From assembly GCA_021820465.1 (NCBI GenBank), contig JAKADP010000002.1, positions 1-64,000 on the forward strand: a stretch of DNA of 64,000 bases. The letters run 5' to 3'. The notes below the pieces were generated by a model. That model had not been told where the DNA came from and searched no databases. It was given only the letters and a program-made list of their open reading frames with translations. Below, in pieces: positions 1 to 7,467 of the stretch (within the stretch, counting starts at the first letter, position 1; every line of letters begins with the position of its first letter). Origin of the DNA: Bacillota bacterium. GTDB lineage: Bacteria; Bacillota; Sulfobacillia; Sulfobacillales; JAIMBI01. Made by a program: the position numbers and the translations under genes.

Positions 1-2
1 AC

Positions 3-242
3 TGCACGGAGGCGTCAGAGGCGGCGACGGAATCAGGAAGCTGGAGTCCCGGCCCTAAGCAGTACGCCAGCGACGGTGCTGGTAACGGCTTTGACTCACG
101 CATCGAACTTTACGCCAATAGTGATCAGCCGACGGGGTCGTACTCCGGCACCGCCACGGCCCGTTTGCAATACTGGTCGCCGTTTGAATCCTATTGGACG
201 AGCAACGCCAGCTTTCCGTGGACATATGAAGTAGTCCCATAG
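3..242 (+). CDS. C-terminal end of an unknown protein (partial)
   Basis: The window opens inside a reading frame with no start in view; it runs 79 codons to a TAG. The track missed it because it lacks a start. The visible tail is rich in Ser, Asn, Tyr, Trp and Gly (motifs such as GNGFDSRIELYAN and FESYWTSNASF), which looks more like an extracytoplasmic, beta-rich protein than an enzyme core. I do not recognise the family. It lies 32 bases before a small membrane protein gene on the same strand and may share its transcript. The frame is supported by being open from the window edge and by its position just ahead of the next gene. Confidence 0.5.
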   Translation, partial: CTEASEAATESGSWSPGPKQYASDGAGNGFDSRIELYANSDQPTGSYSGTATARLQYWSPFESYWTSNASFPWTYEVVP

Positions 243-274
243 GCAGGACGATTCGGGCACAGGGGGGATCGCGG

Positions 275-652
275 ATGCGCATTTGGCCGACGGCGGCGAT
301 GGTATTGGCGCTCTTTGTCGCCGCTACGGCGGTCGGTTGGTGGCGCCTCGCATGGGTCACGGTCTCGCGGACCGAGTCGGTGGCCGCCGCCGCACGGCGG
401 TGGGGTCCGGTGGCGGGCGGTACTGCCTTACCCGCATCCTCGGAACTCGTATGGTCGACGACAGGCGGCTATCCGCACCGCGACTACCTGGTGACCCGGC
501 TGGTGTGCCAGCCGGGACCGGCATTCTGCCGCGTGACGTACACGGAGGTGGCCTGGGTCAACGGCCAAACGGGGCGCGTGGATCAGGCGGTGGCGGCGAT
601 ACCGCCGTCCGAGTTGGCCGCGTTGTGGCCTCACGCGCGGGGAGGCGGCTGA
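275..652 (+). CDS. Small membrane-anchored protein, paralogue of its downstream neighbour
   Basis: A 125-residue protein of unknown function. Residues about 5-25 form one hydrophobic segment (MVLALFVAATAVGWW), with most of the chain predicted outside the membrane. The C-terminal half reads HRDYLVTRL...TYTEVAWVNGQTGRV. The end resembles the V-x-A/N-x-T-G-K pattern of PepSY/YpmB-like domains, but that is only a resemblance. The next gene overlaps its stop codon (ATGA) and encodes a protein with the same layout (HRDWLLTL...LTYEVYVDGQDGG), so the two are likely tandem paralogues that are translationally coupled. A GGGGGG stretch 6-12 bases upstream may serve as ribosome binding site. Confidence 0.65.
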   Translation: MRIWPTAAMVLALFVAATAVGWWRLAWVTVSRTESVAAAARRWGPVAGGTALPASSELVWSTTGGYPHRDYLVTRLVCQPGPAFCRVTYTEVAWVNGQTGRVDQAVAAIPPSELAALWPHARGGG

Positions 653-1047
653 TGGCCCGAGAGCCGAGAAATCTGCGCCGCCGTCCGTGGCTATGGACGG
701 TGCTCGGCGCGCTGGGGGTCCTGGTCGGGTTGGAGGGCAACGCCGTCTACTACAATCAGTATCGCGTGGTGAATCCGTCCCCGGTGCGCCGGATAGTGGA
801 AACCCTGATGGGACCCGAGTTGGGTCGCATCGCGGCGGTACAGCAACGTGTGGTGTGGACGCGGGTCGAGGGCGAACAGCGGGTGGCCAGCGGTCCGTGG
901 CACCGCGATTGGCTTCTGACCCTAAAGGGCACCCGGCCTAGTCCGTGGGGCGGCCCCTTAACGTATGAGGTTTACGTGGACGGGCAGGACGGGGGGATTT
1001 CGGCGTGGTACCTGGTCATGCCCCCGCGGACGCGTATCCATGGCTGA
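652..1047 (+). CDS. Small membrane-anchored protein, second of a tandem pair
   Basis: The 131-residue product starts at the ATG that overlaps the TGA of the preceding gene; the longer ORF in the track (from 283) is a shadow in its first half. After a basic N-terminus (REPRNLRRRPW) come one membrane segment (LWTVLGALGVLVGLEG) and an outer domain. The outer domain contains VVWTRVEG, HRDWLLTL and TYEVYVDGQDGG, which line up with VWSTTGG, HRDYLVTR and TYTEVAWVNGQTG in the upstream protein. The function is unknown. The pair could be subunits of one membrane complex or a recent duplication; a PepSY-like fold is possible but unproven. Confidence 0.6.
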   Translation: MAREPRNLRRRPWLWTVLGALGVLVGLEGNAVYYNQYRVVNPSPVRRIVETLMGPELGRIAAVQQRVVWTRVEGEQRVASGPWHRDWLLTLKGTRPSPWGGPLTYEVYVDGQDGGISAWYLVMPPRTRIHG

Positions 1048-1178
1048 GGGCGTGTGCACGGGGTGGCGTGCCATCGTCTGTCTTCGGGGATCGTGGCCGT
1101 GGAAGGACCGAAGCGGCTGGGCCCGATTGCGCGGCGACTTGCCTCCGCCGGTCTTCTGCCACGGAACGGTCCCGGGGC

Positions 1179-2462
1179 TCACCCGGTGGGGCTGGGCCGG
1201 TCGGCGTCAGGGGCCGAGGCGCCCAGGGTCATCAGCGGGCGGCTCTTCAACAACAGCAGGCCAGACAGCGCCATCCAGAGGCCGCCCGCGGCCATAGTGA
1301 CCCCCGCGCCCGCCACACTGGCGGCCATCCCACCGGCCAGCGCAGTGGCGGGTCCGGCGGCGCCTTCGATGGCGCCCAGGATGCCGAAGGTGCGGCCCAT
1401 CAGGGAGGAGGGGACGGATGCCTGAAACAAGGCGCTGAAGGCAGCGCTGCCCACGGTTTGCCCGAACCCGGCCAAGGCGTAGAGCCCTACGGAGAGGACC
1501 AGCGCGTGCGAGAGGCCAAAGGCCGCCATGGCGCATCCGGCCACGGCGGACGTGGCCATCATCAGGGGGGCCATGGCGATCCGGCGGGCGGCCCACCCCG
1601 TGGCGAGTCCCCCGGCGACGCTGCCTAGGACGGCACCCGCGTCCACAAGGCCCAACGCCGCCGGTCCGCCCGACAGGTTCCGAAAGACGACGACGGGCAG
1701 TAGGGCCAGCACCGCTCCGCCCCCCGCCGTTCCCACAAAGGCCCACACGGCGATGGCTTTGAGGGCTGGCTGCTGCTGGATGCCGACCCAGCCCTCGCGA
1801 AGTTCCCCCCAGAAGCTGTGCTGGCCGGCTCGAGTGTCAGAGCCCGACGGGGGGCTGGACTCCGGGCTTAGGCGGAGCATCGCCAGCGCCGCCACGGAGA
1901 AGGCGAAGGACGCCACGTCCAGCAGCCCGCTCACCACCGCGCCCGCGGCCGCCACCACCAGCCCACCCACCGACGCGGCAACGAATCCGTTGGCGGCCCC
2001 CACGGACTGGTACAGTCCATTGCCGGCTGCCAGCTGGTCGTGCGGAAGAATGCGCCGCATGACGCTGTGAAAGGCCGGCCGCTCCACCATCGCGGCCGCG
2101 GTGAGGGCAAACAGCGCGGCATAAATCGCCCACACGCCCAGCACGTGGCGGAACGTCAGCATCGCGGTGAGCAACACCACGCCCGTGCTCACCAGGTTTG
2201 TCCCCATCATGGTGCGCCGGCGGTCCCAGCGATCCACGAACACCCCGGCCGCAGGACCCGAGAGGGTCGCTGCAAGCCGCTGGGCGGCGGAAACCGCCGC
2301 CGTTCCCAGCGTCGAGTGCGTGTCCTGGTAGACGAACCATACCAGCGCGATGGAGAAGATGGCGTCGCCCCAGCTGGAGAGATTTTGGCCGGCCATCAGG
2401 ATGAGGAAGTTGCGGCTTGCCAGCAGGATCCAGAGGGATGGTGTGTGCTCGTTTCGATCCAT
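1179..2462 (-). CDS. MFS transporter, drug/siderophore exporter type
   Basis: A 427-residue major facilitator superfamily protein, about 12 membrane segments. The signature between helices 2 and 3 is visible as AAGVFVDRWDRRRTMMG, and helix 1 reads FLILMAGQNLSSWGDAIFSIALVWF, typical of the MFS_3 (EntS/macrolide exporter-like) group. It would use the proton gradient to export a small molecule; the substrate cannot be read from sequence. Its start lies 54 bases beyond the end of the ECF-type sigma factor gene on the same strand, so the two probably form an operon in which the regulator and the exporter respond to the same signal. Confidence 0.85.
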   Translation of the reverse strand: MDRNEHTPSLWILLASRNFLILMAGQNLSSWGDAIFSIALVWFVYQDTHSTLGTAAVSAAQRLAATLSGPAAGVFVDRWDRRRTMMGTNLVSTGVVLLTAMLTFRHVLGVWAIYAALFALTAAAMVERPAFHSVMRRILPHDQLAAGNGLYQSVGAANGFVAASVGGLVVAAAGAVVSGLLDVASFAFSVAALAMLRLSPESSPPSGSDTRAGQHSFWGELREGWVGIQQQPALKAIAVWAFVGTAGGGAVLALLPVVVFRNLSGGPAALGLVDAGAVLGSVAGGLATGWAARRIAMAPLMMATSAVAGCAMAAFGLSHALVLSVGLYALAGFGQTVGSAAFSALFQASVPSSLMGRTFGILGAIEGAAGPATALAGGMAASVAGAGVTMAAGGLWMALSGLLLLKSRPLMTLGASAPDADRPSPTG

Positions 2463-2516
2463 GGCGCCTCCCGCCGGGGTGTTTTCCCCGGCTATCGGGA
2501 GCGCGGGCGAAAAGGT

Positions 2517-3635
2517 TCAGCGCCGCTGGGCCCGAATGACCGGCACACCCGGCAGCGCCGCGCAGTCGCGCCACACCAGCACGGGGCGCCCGTGCACGAG
2601 GCCGGCGTAGTGCGGTTCGGGGCTCGCTTGCTCGATCGCCAGGGTGGCGGGCACCTCCACGACTGTGGCGCCGGTGCCGCCGTCGCGATACGAGATGTCC
2701 ATGCGGAGCTGCACGCGGAGGGGCCCCGCCTGGAGCGCGCCGATGCGCTCGGCATCGGCGGCACGGCCGTACGTGCGGATGCGGAGCGAGGAGCCGTCGC
2801 GGGGATGCACGGCGTACGTCCACAAGGGGGGACTGGCCGAGGCAGCGCGCCGCACGCGGCCGAGGAGGCTGTCTCCGCGTCCGGTGCGGAGCAGCGTAAT
2901 GGCCCCGAAGTCAGCGCGGGCACACCCATAAGCCGACGAGACCTTGGGGGTGCGCCGCCAGGGAAAGTGGCAGCGGGTATCCAGAGACACGCCCAGCATG
3001 CTGTCCCACGTGAAATAGCTCAGCTGGAACGGCTGATCGGGAGCCGTGGCGTCCGCCAACTGGTGCCAGGCGGCACGCTCGCGCCGGCAGGCGGCGCACG
3101 CCGCCGCGGTCCACAGCTCGCTCTGGGCATGGTCGCAGGCCCCTTCGGCTCCGCGGCGCTCGCGGTGCCAGTCGCTCAGCTGCCGCCGCAGCGCCCGCGT
3201 CTCGGCGTGCAGGCGCGACTTGACCGTGCCCAGCGGAATTTCCAAGTGGCGCGCTAGGTCTTTAAGGGTCCAGTCATCGATGACTCGGCGCCACACGAGA
3301 CTTTCGCTCGTGGCGCCGCATCGCTGCAGCAGGTGGCGAGTGAAGTCCGGGTCCTCACCGTCTGGGGCTGGCGCCCGCGGCATGGGGGCGCTGCCCGCGC
3401 GGTGCCAATCCGCCGTGCGGCGGTCCGCCAGGCGCCGCAGATACGCCCGGCGCTGCCCCTGCTCGTGGTAGCGGGGGACAGCGGCCCAGAAGGAGGCCCA
3501 AATTTCCTGCAGCACGTCCTCGACGGCATCGGCCGGGACTCGGCGGCCGACATAGCGGGCGAGCCAGGGCCCCTCGTCGTGTGTCAGCTGGGCCCAGTCG
3601 ATGGCGCTGGCAGCGCTGTGCTCGGGCGATGGCAC
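2517..3635 (-). CDS. ECF-type sigma factor with long C-terminal extension
   Basis: Starts at GTG 3635, with GGGAGGCGG just upstream. Residues about 15-90 resemble sigma region 2 (DAVEDVLQEIWASFW) and about 105-150 region 4 (WTLKDLARHLEIPLGTVKSRLH, a clear helix-turn-helix). Normal ECF factors end near residue 180. This one continues to 372: a His followed by CAACRRE, reminiscent of the zinc motif of anti-sigma factors, then about 170 residues of unrecognised, beta-rich sequence. It could be a sigma factor with a built-in sensing or inhibitory domain, but this is inference. It sits directly upstream of the MFS exporter and downstream of the cyclophilin gene. No partner anti-sigma gene is seen nearby. 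Confidence 0.75.
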   Translation of the reverse strand: MPSPEHSAASAIDWAQLTHDEGPWLARYVGRRVPADAVEDVLQEIWASFWAAVPRYHEQGQRRAYLRRLADRRTADWHRAGSAPMPRAPAPDGEDPDFTRHLLQRCGATSESLVWRRVIDDWTLKDLARHLEIPLGTVKSRLHAETRALRRQLSDWHRERRGAEGACDHAQSELWTAAACAACRRERAAWHQLADATAPDQPFQLSYFTWDSMLGVSLDTRCHFPWRRTPKVSSAYGCARADFGAITLLRTGRGDSLLGRVRRAASASPPLWTYAVHPRDGSSLRIRTYGRAADAERIGALQAGPLRVQLRMDISYRDGGTGATVVEVPATLAIEQASPEPHYAGLVHGRPVLVWRDCAALPGVPVIRAQRR

Positions 3636-3687
3636 CAGAACCGCCTCCCACGCTCTTTTGAGGGCGCCGGCCGCCGACGCGCCGCTG

Positions 3688-4125
3688 TCAGCTGGTGGAA
3701 ACGGTTACCGTGCGCATGTGGTCGCCAGCGCGCACGGCATCCACGACCTCAATTCCCTCGATCACCTGCCCAAATACGGTGTGCTTGCCGTCCAAGTGGG
3801 GCTGGGGACTGTGACAGATGAAAAACTGGGATCCGCCCGTGTCCTTGCCAGCGTGCGCCATCGACAGGCTGCCGCGCACGTGCTTGTGTGGGTTGCCATC
3901 GGTTTCGCACTTGATGGTGTAGCCCGGGCCGCCGGTCCCGTCACCCTTGGGGCAGCCGCCCTGGATCACAAAATTGGGGATGACGCGGTGAAAGGTCAGG
4001 CCGTTGTAGAAGCCGGACTCCGCTAGCTTGGTGAAGTTCGCGACCGTTCCGGGCGCCTCTCCTGCAAACAGCTCCAACACGATGTCGCCCTTGTCGGTCG
4101 CCATATGGACCGTGGGATTGGCCAT
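3688..4125 (-). CDS. Peptidyl-prolyl cis-trans isomerase, cyclophilin type
   Basis: A 145-residue single-domain cyclophilin that catalyses prolyl bond isomerisation during protein folding. Diagnostic stretches are [13 protein letters not shown] (with the catalytic Arg), [19 protein letters not shown] and [16 protein letters not shown] chose ATG 4125 over the longer ORF start (4263) because an AAAGGAG ribosome binding site lies 9 bases upstream and the extra 46 residues have no cyclophilin character. No signal peptide is present, so it acts in the cytoplasm. It is on the same strand as the sigma factor gene, 52 bases ahead of it, but is probably a housekeeping gene that happens to be adjacent. 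Confidence 0.93.
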   Translation of the reverse strand: MANPTVHMATDKGDIVLELFAGEAPGTVANFTKLAESGFYNGLTFHRVIPNFVIQGGCPKGDGTGGPGYTIKCETDGNPHKHVRGSLSMAHAGKDTGGSQFFICHSPQPHLDGKHTVFGQVIEGIEVVDAVRAGDHMRTVTVSTS

Positions 4126-4286
4126 GTCAACACACTCCTTTGGGCTCGGCCGTGGTGCCGAGCCATAACGCACCGTACCGCACTCGGCCGCGCGGGACAA
4201 GGGCGCGCCGGCATGCGCGCGGCTCGCAGAGAGCCAGGCCCGGGACTGCTGGGGCGGCGTCATGTGGCGCCACGGGAGGAGCAGTC

Positions 4287-4823
4287 CTAGCTGCGCCCGA
4301 ACAGGACTTGGATCATGTCACCGGCTCCGATGCTCGTTTGGGACGGGGCGTACCCGGGCTTTAGGGCAAACACCAGCACGAGGTTGGTTCCCCGTGGCAC
4401 CAGCTTCTCGCTGGTGGCCCAGTTGGAAGCCACTGCGCGCGTTTGGTTGATGGGAAATCGGCCCGCCGACGTGTCGATGAGGGTGGCCTGAAAGGTGGGT
4501 GGCGATCCGGGGGTGACAGACGGGTCCCAGTAGGTGTGAGGGGTGGCGCCATGTGTCGTCGTGATGATGAGGGCGTTGGCCGTGACCGTGAGTTGCTCCA
4601 GGGTTAGCGCCGCCGCGGGCGGGGCGGCCGCCACCGGCGCCTTGGCACGAGGTGATCGCTGGGGATGGGCAGGGTCGTTCTTGGCCCGCGGCGCCGGGTG
4701 CGGCGCCGCACCACCAGCCGCGGGAGTGACGCCGCACCCCGCGAGCAACACCACGCCGGCAGCCGCAGCCCCCGCCACCGGCCCGGCCAGCCGGCGCTTT
4801 GGACGGTTTTTTTCACGTGTCAT
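4287..4823 (-). CDS. Predicted lipoprotein, function unknown
   Basis: The 178-residue product has a basic N-terminus, a hydrophobic stretch and a lipobox LLAGC (Cys about residue 30), so it should be lipid-anchored on the outer face of the membrane. A Pro/Ala-rich linker (about 33-70) leads to a folded domain of about 105 residues with [23 protein letters not shown] and [29 protein letters not shown]. That pattern of short hydrophobic strands suggests a beta-sandwich like those of DUF4352-type telokin-like lipoproteins, though I cannot assign a family. It is followed on the same strand by the cyclophilin gene after about 160 bases. Confidence 0.65.
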   Translation of the reverse strand: MTREKNRPKRRLAGPVAGAAAAGVVLLAGCGVTPAAGGAAPHPAPRAKNDPAHPQRSPRAKAPVAAAPPAAALTLEQLTVTANALIITTTHGATPHTYWDPSVTPGSPPTFQATLIDTSAGRFPINQTRAVASNWATSEKLVPRGTNLVLVFALKPGYAPSQTSIGAGDMIQVLFGRS

Positions 4824-4918
4824 GCCGCATCCCTCCTCAGAGCTCTATCCAGTATGGTGGACGCCCGGATCGCCACCGCGCTCGCCTGCCAAACGAGAGG
4901 TCCGCCAGCTGGGTTACA

Positions 4919-4963
4919 TGAGGGGCGCTGCGCCAGCCAGTGACCACTGGCGCGCGCCCCTCA
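4919..4963. repeat. GC-rich inverted repeat (hairpin)
   Basis: The arms TGAGGGGCGC-t-GCGCCAG and CTGGCGCGCGCCCCTCA pair over 17 positions with a single bulged base and a 10-base loop. It lies about 95 bases ahead of the lipoprotein start (minus strand) and 280 bases beyond the propeller gene stop. It could be a terminator or a leader element; no run of T follows on either strand. Confidence 0.5.
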
Positions 4964-5163
4964 GGGATGGTCACTGGGGGAGTGGGCTCGTGCACCTCTG
5001 GCGGTTACCTGTGTACATCCGATGGTGCGGCAGGTGACTCAGCAGGACGCGGTCGGCGAGTCCCTCTCGGGGGAAGAGTGTGGCACGGTGTTCAAGGCGG
5101 CTGCTTGCCGGTCCACCACGAGCCCACCCTGGCGCGGGCCCCGTGCAGCCTTTCGGTCAGCTA

Positions 5164-5237
5164 CGGCGGGAACGGCCGCGCCGCCCACCGCCCTGGTGTC
5201 CTTGAGGGAGTGGCTGGCCGCGCGGCCGTTCCCGCCG
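5164..5237 (-). terminator. Inverted repeat after the beta-propeller gene, likely terminator or RNA-end stabiliser
   Basis: CGGCGGGAACGGCCGCG at 5164-5180 is the exact reverse complement of 5221-5237, a 17-bp perfect stem with a 40-base loop. It starts 6 bases past the stop codon of the minus-strand gene. There is no U-tract after the stem, so it may work with Rho or by protecting the 3' end of the transcript. Confidence 0.5.
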
Positions 5238-5242
5238 GGCGG

Positions 5243-6418
5243 CTAGTAGCCGTTGCCGGGGTAGCTCCACAGGTGGTGGCCAATGGGGTTCTTCGGGTTG
5301 CCTGGCGTGATGCCGGCTGGCAGAAAGTCAATCCCGTCCGGGATGTTGAGATAGCCCGGCGCGCTCCCAGGCACGCCTGTGTGCCCGTACTGCCAAACGA
5401 TTTTGTTGGTTTTGGGGTCGATAACCAGCACCCGGTCGTTGCGGTCGTCGTTCAGGGCCACCATGCCATTGGGCAGCTCCACGGCGAGCGAGGGGTGGTT
5501 TAAGGCAGCGCTGCCGGAGGTGTACCGGTACTCCCACAGCACCTGGCCGGTGTGGGGGTTCATCTTCACAATGGCGCCGGGCTTGGTGTAGAACGCCACG
5601 ATCACATTGCCGTGCGGCGTGAAGTTGGCGTCCGACGGATACGACAGGCCGGCGGGGAAGTGCAGGGTCCAGACAACTTGGCCGGTTTTGTTGACCAGCA
5701 CAGCGTCGTCGCCGTTGATTTGGGTGATGAGCGTGCCGCCGTTGGGCGCCGGGAAGTCCCCGTTGGGGGCGCCGTAGGTGGTGGGGGGGTTTACCGCCTG
5801 CACGTCCGTTTGGCCGTATTGCTTGATGATCTGCTTCGTGTTGCGGTTGATGAACAGAATGCGCTGGTTGACGATGTCGGCCACCGTCACCACGTCGCCC
5901 CCCGGCCTGGAATAGAGAAAGGCGTCGTCCGGCGTGTTGAGATACCCCGGCAAGGAGCCCGGCACTCCGTGGTGCCCGTACTCCCACACAATCTTTTTGC
6001 TGTTGAAGTTGATGATCGCGATGGTTTGGAAGTTCTCTTCGTTCGTGATGATCTCGTTGAAGTGCGGTCCGAAGAACGCATCGTCGGGCTCCGTGAACGG
6101 CTGGTTGGGCGTGGTGCCCGGCGACGGGAACTGCCACACGATGCGCTTGCCGGGCGTGACGATCAGAATCCGGCTGTTAAACGAGTCCGCAATCATCAGG
6201 TCGCCCGGCAGGTACGGGTTGGCGTGATGGCTCTTCCACCCGAGCTTGACCACCGGGACGGCCTTGTGCTTGGCATGCGAGGCGGCCTCGCGGTGCGTCT
6301 TGGGATGAGTGAGCGGCTTGGGGGGGGCGGCCTGGTTGATGCCGCAGGCGCTGAGCGCGAGCGAGAGGAGGCCGGCGGCGGCCAGCAGGCGGCGTGAGGC
6401 GGGGTGAAGCGCATTCAT
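5243..6418 (-). CDS. Lipoprotein with PQQ/NHL-like beta-propeller repeats
   Basis: The 391-residue mature-size call starts at ATG 6418, which has GGAGGG upstream; the track's longer start (6652) adds unsupported sequence. The N-terminus is a lipoprotein signal with lipobox LSAC. The body repeats about six times the theme G-D-x-L-I-A-D ... N-R-x-L-x-I/V-D/N ... I-V-W-x-Y-G-H-x-G-V-P-G-S-x-P-G-Y-L (for example WEYGHHGVPGSLPGY and WQYGHTGVPGSAPGY). This is typical of six-bladed NHL or PQQ-like propellers. It probably binds a ligand or protein on the cell surface. No catalytic residues can be assigned; arylsulfotransferase-like folds are an alternative. Confidence 0.75.
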   Translation of the reverse strand: MNALHPASRRLLAAAGLLSLALSACGINQAAPPKPLTHPKTHREAASHAKHKAVPVVKLGWKSHHANPYLPGDLMIADSFNSRILIVTPGKRIVWQFPSPGTTPNQPFTEPDDAFFGPHFNEIITNEENFQTIAIINFNSKKIVWEYGHHGVPGSLPGYLNTPDDAFLYSRPGGDVVTVADIVNQRILFINRNTKQIIKQYGQTDVQAVNPPTTYGAPNGDFPAPNGGTLITQINGDDAVLVNKTGQVVWTLHFPAGLSYPSDANFTPHGNVIVAFYTKPGAIVKMNPHTGQVLWEYRYTSGSAALNHPSLAVELPNGMVALNDDRNDRVLVIDPKTNKIVWQYGHTGVPGSAPGYLNIPDGIDFLPAGITPGNPKNPIGHHLWSYPGNGY

Positions 6419-6590
6419 GGACGTACCCTCCTGAGTCCGCGGGGCCGAGGAGACCCGGACGCCGCGGCGTATGGCCGACATCCTACCGGACACGGGCCCG
6501 CCGGGACAAGTCCCCTCAGCGGCGGTCGGCGCGGAGGCTGGAAACTCGCGGTACAATGCGTCCAGATGCGCAAGGGGGCTTTTTCGGGTG

Positions 6591-7316
6591 ATGGACCGCG
6601 AAATGCCGCTGGAAGACCACCTGGCCGAGTTGCGTCGGCGGATCTTCATCATGGGCGGCGCGCTCTTGGTGGCATTTATCGGGAGCTATTTCGTCGCCCG
6701 CCCGGTGCTGATTTGGATGCTGCACACCGTGGGGCTGCACCGCGTCATTGTGGTCGGCGTCACCGAAGCATTTTTCAGCATGCTGAAGGTGGCGTTCATT
6801 CTGGCCGTGGCGGCGTCGTCGCCCATCTGGGTGTACCAGATGGCGGCTTTCGTAGCACCGGGGCTCCTGCCGCACGAACGGCGCCTCTTGGCGATCGTGG
6901 CGGTGCCGGGCATGTTGCTGTTTGTGGCAGGGTTGGCGGGGGGCTTCTTCCTCATCGTGCCCACGGTGCTGCGCATCATGGCCAGCTTTACCGGCGGGGT
7001 GATTGTCCAGCGGTTCACGCTCTCCAGCGTGTTGGCGTTCATGATTGGCCTCACGCTGCCGTTTGGCGTGATTGCCGAGCTGCCGCTGGTGGGAGGAGCG
7101 CTGTCGCGCATGGGCCTGGTGTCCCCCGCGTGGTATGCGCGCCAGCGCCGCTATGCCATCCTGGTGGCGTTTACCATCGCGGCCATCCTGGCGCCTCCCG
7201 ACGCCCTGTCGATGATTCTCATGGCCGTCCCCATTTACTTAGTCTACGAGCTGACGGCGCTGGTGGCGCGGCTGACATGGCGTGGGGGGCTGCCGCCCGC
7301 CGGTGGCGATCGCTAG
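6591..7316 (+). CDS. tatC: Sec-independent protein translocase subunit TatC
   Basis: TatC is the membrane receptor of the twin-arginine export system and recognises RR signal peptides of folded proteins. The 241-residue protein opens with the conserved PLEDHLAELRRR and shows about six membrane segments, including the hallmark SPIWVYQMAAFVAPGLLPHERR. The start is ATG 6591 (or the GTG directly before it), after AAGGGGG; the ORF start at 6471 is too early. No tatA/tatB lies beside it in this window. The gene next downstream encodes a large Fe-S oxidoreductase; cofactor-containing proteins are common Tat clients, but this neighbour has no RR signal that I can see. Confidence 0.93.
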   Translation: MDREMPLEDHLAELRRRIFIMGGALLVAFIGSYFVARPVLIWMLHTVGLHRVIVVGVTEAFFSMLKVAFILAVAASSPIWVYQMAAFVAPGLLPHERRLLAIVAVPGMLLFVAGLAGGFFLIVPTVLRIMASFTGGVIVQRFTLSSVLAFMIGLTLPFGVIAELPLVGGALSRMGLVSPAWYARQRRYAILVAFTIAAILAPPDALSMILMAVPIYLVYELTALVARLTWRGGLPPAGGDR

Positions 7317-7467
7317 CGGGGGACCGGTCAACGGCGGACGGCTTGGGCGGATGAAGTAGACTATCCACGAAACGGTCGACACGAGGTGCCGCCGCATCTT
7401 GGGTGGACGGGGGCGAGCGGTCACACCCTCGCCCGAGCGGGGAGGGCGACCTGAGAGGTGGGGGCGC

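Larger units (their letters stand above)
4824..5242. other. Gene-poor 419-base gap with two inverted repeats
   Basis: No convincing coding sequence is seen; the short ORFs here have no family features or ribosome binding sites. The gap holds a 17-bp perfect inverted repeat just after the stop of the beta-propeller gene and a second GC-rich hairpin at 4919-4963, both listed separately. It also must contain the promoter of the lipoprotein gene on the minus strand, but I cannot point to clear -35/-10 boxes. Confidence 0.5.

Noticed and set aside
6419-6652. N-terminal extension of the beta-propeller lipoprotein in the ORF track
   Set aside because: It would place 78 residues before a clear lipoprotein signal and overlaps the divergent tatC start; ATG 6418 has a good ribosome binding site.
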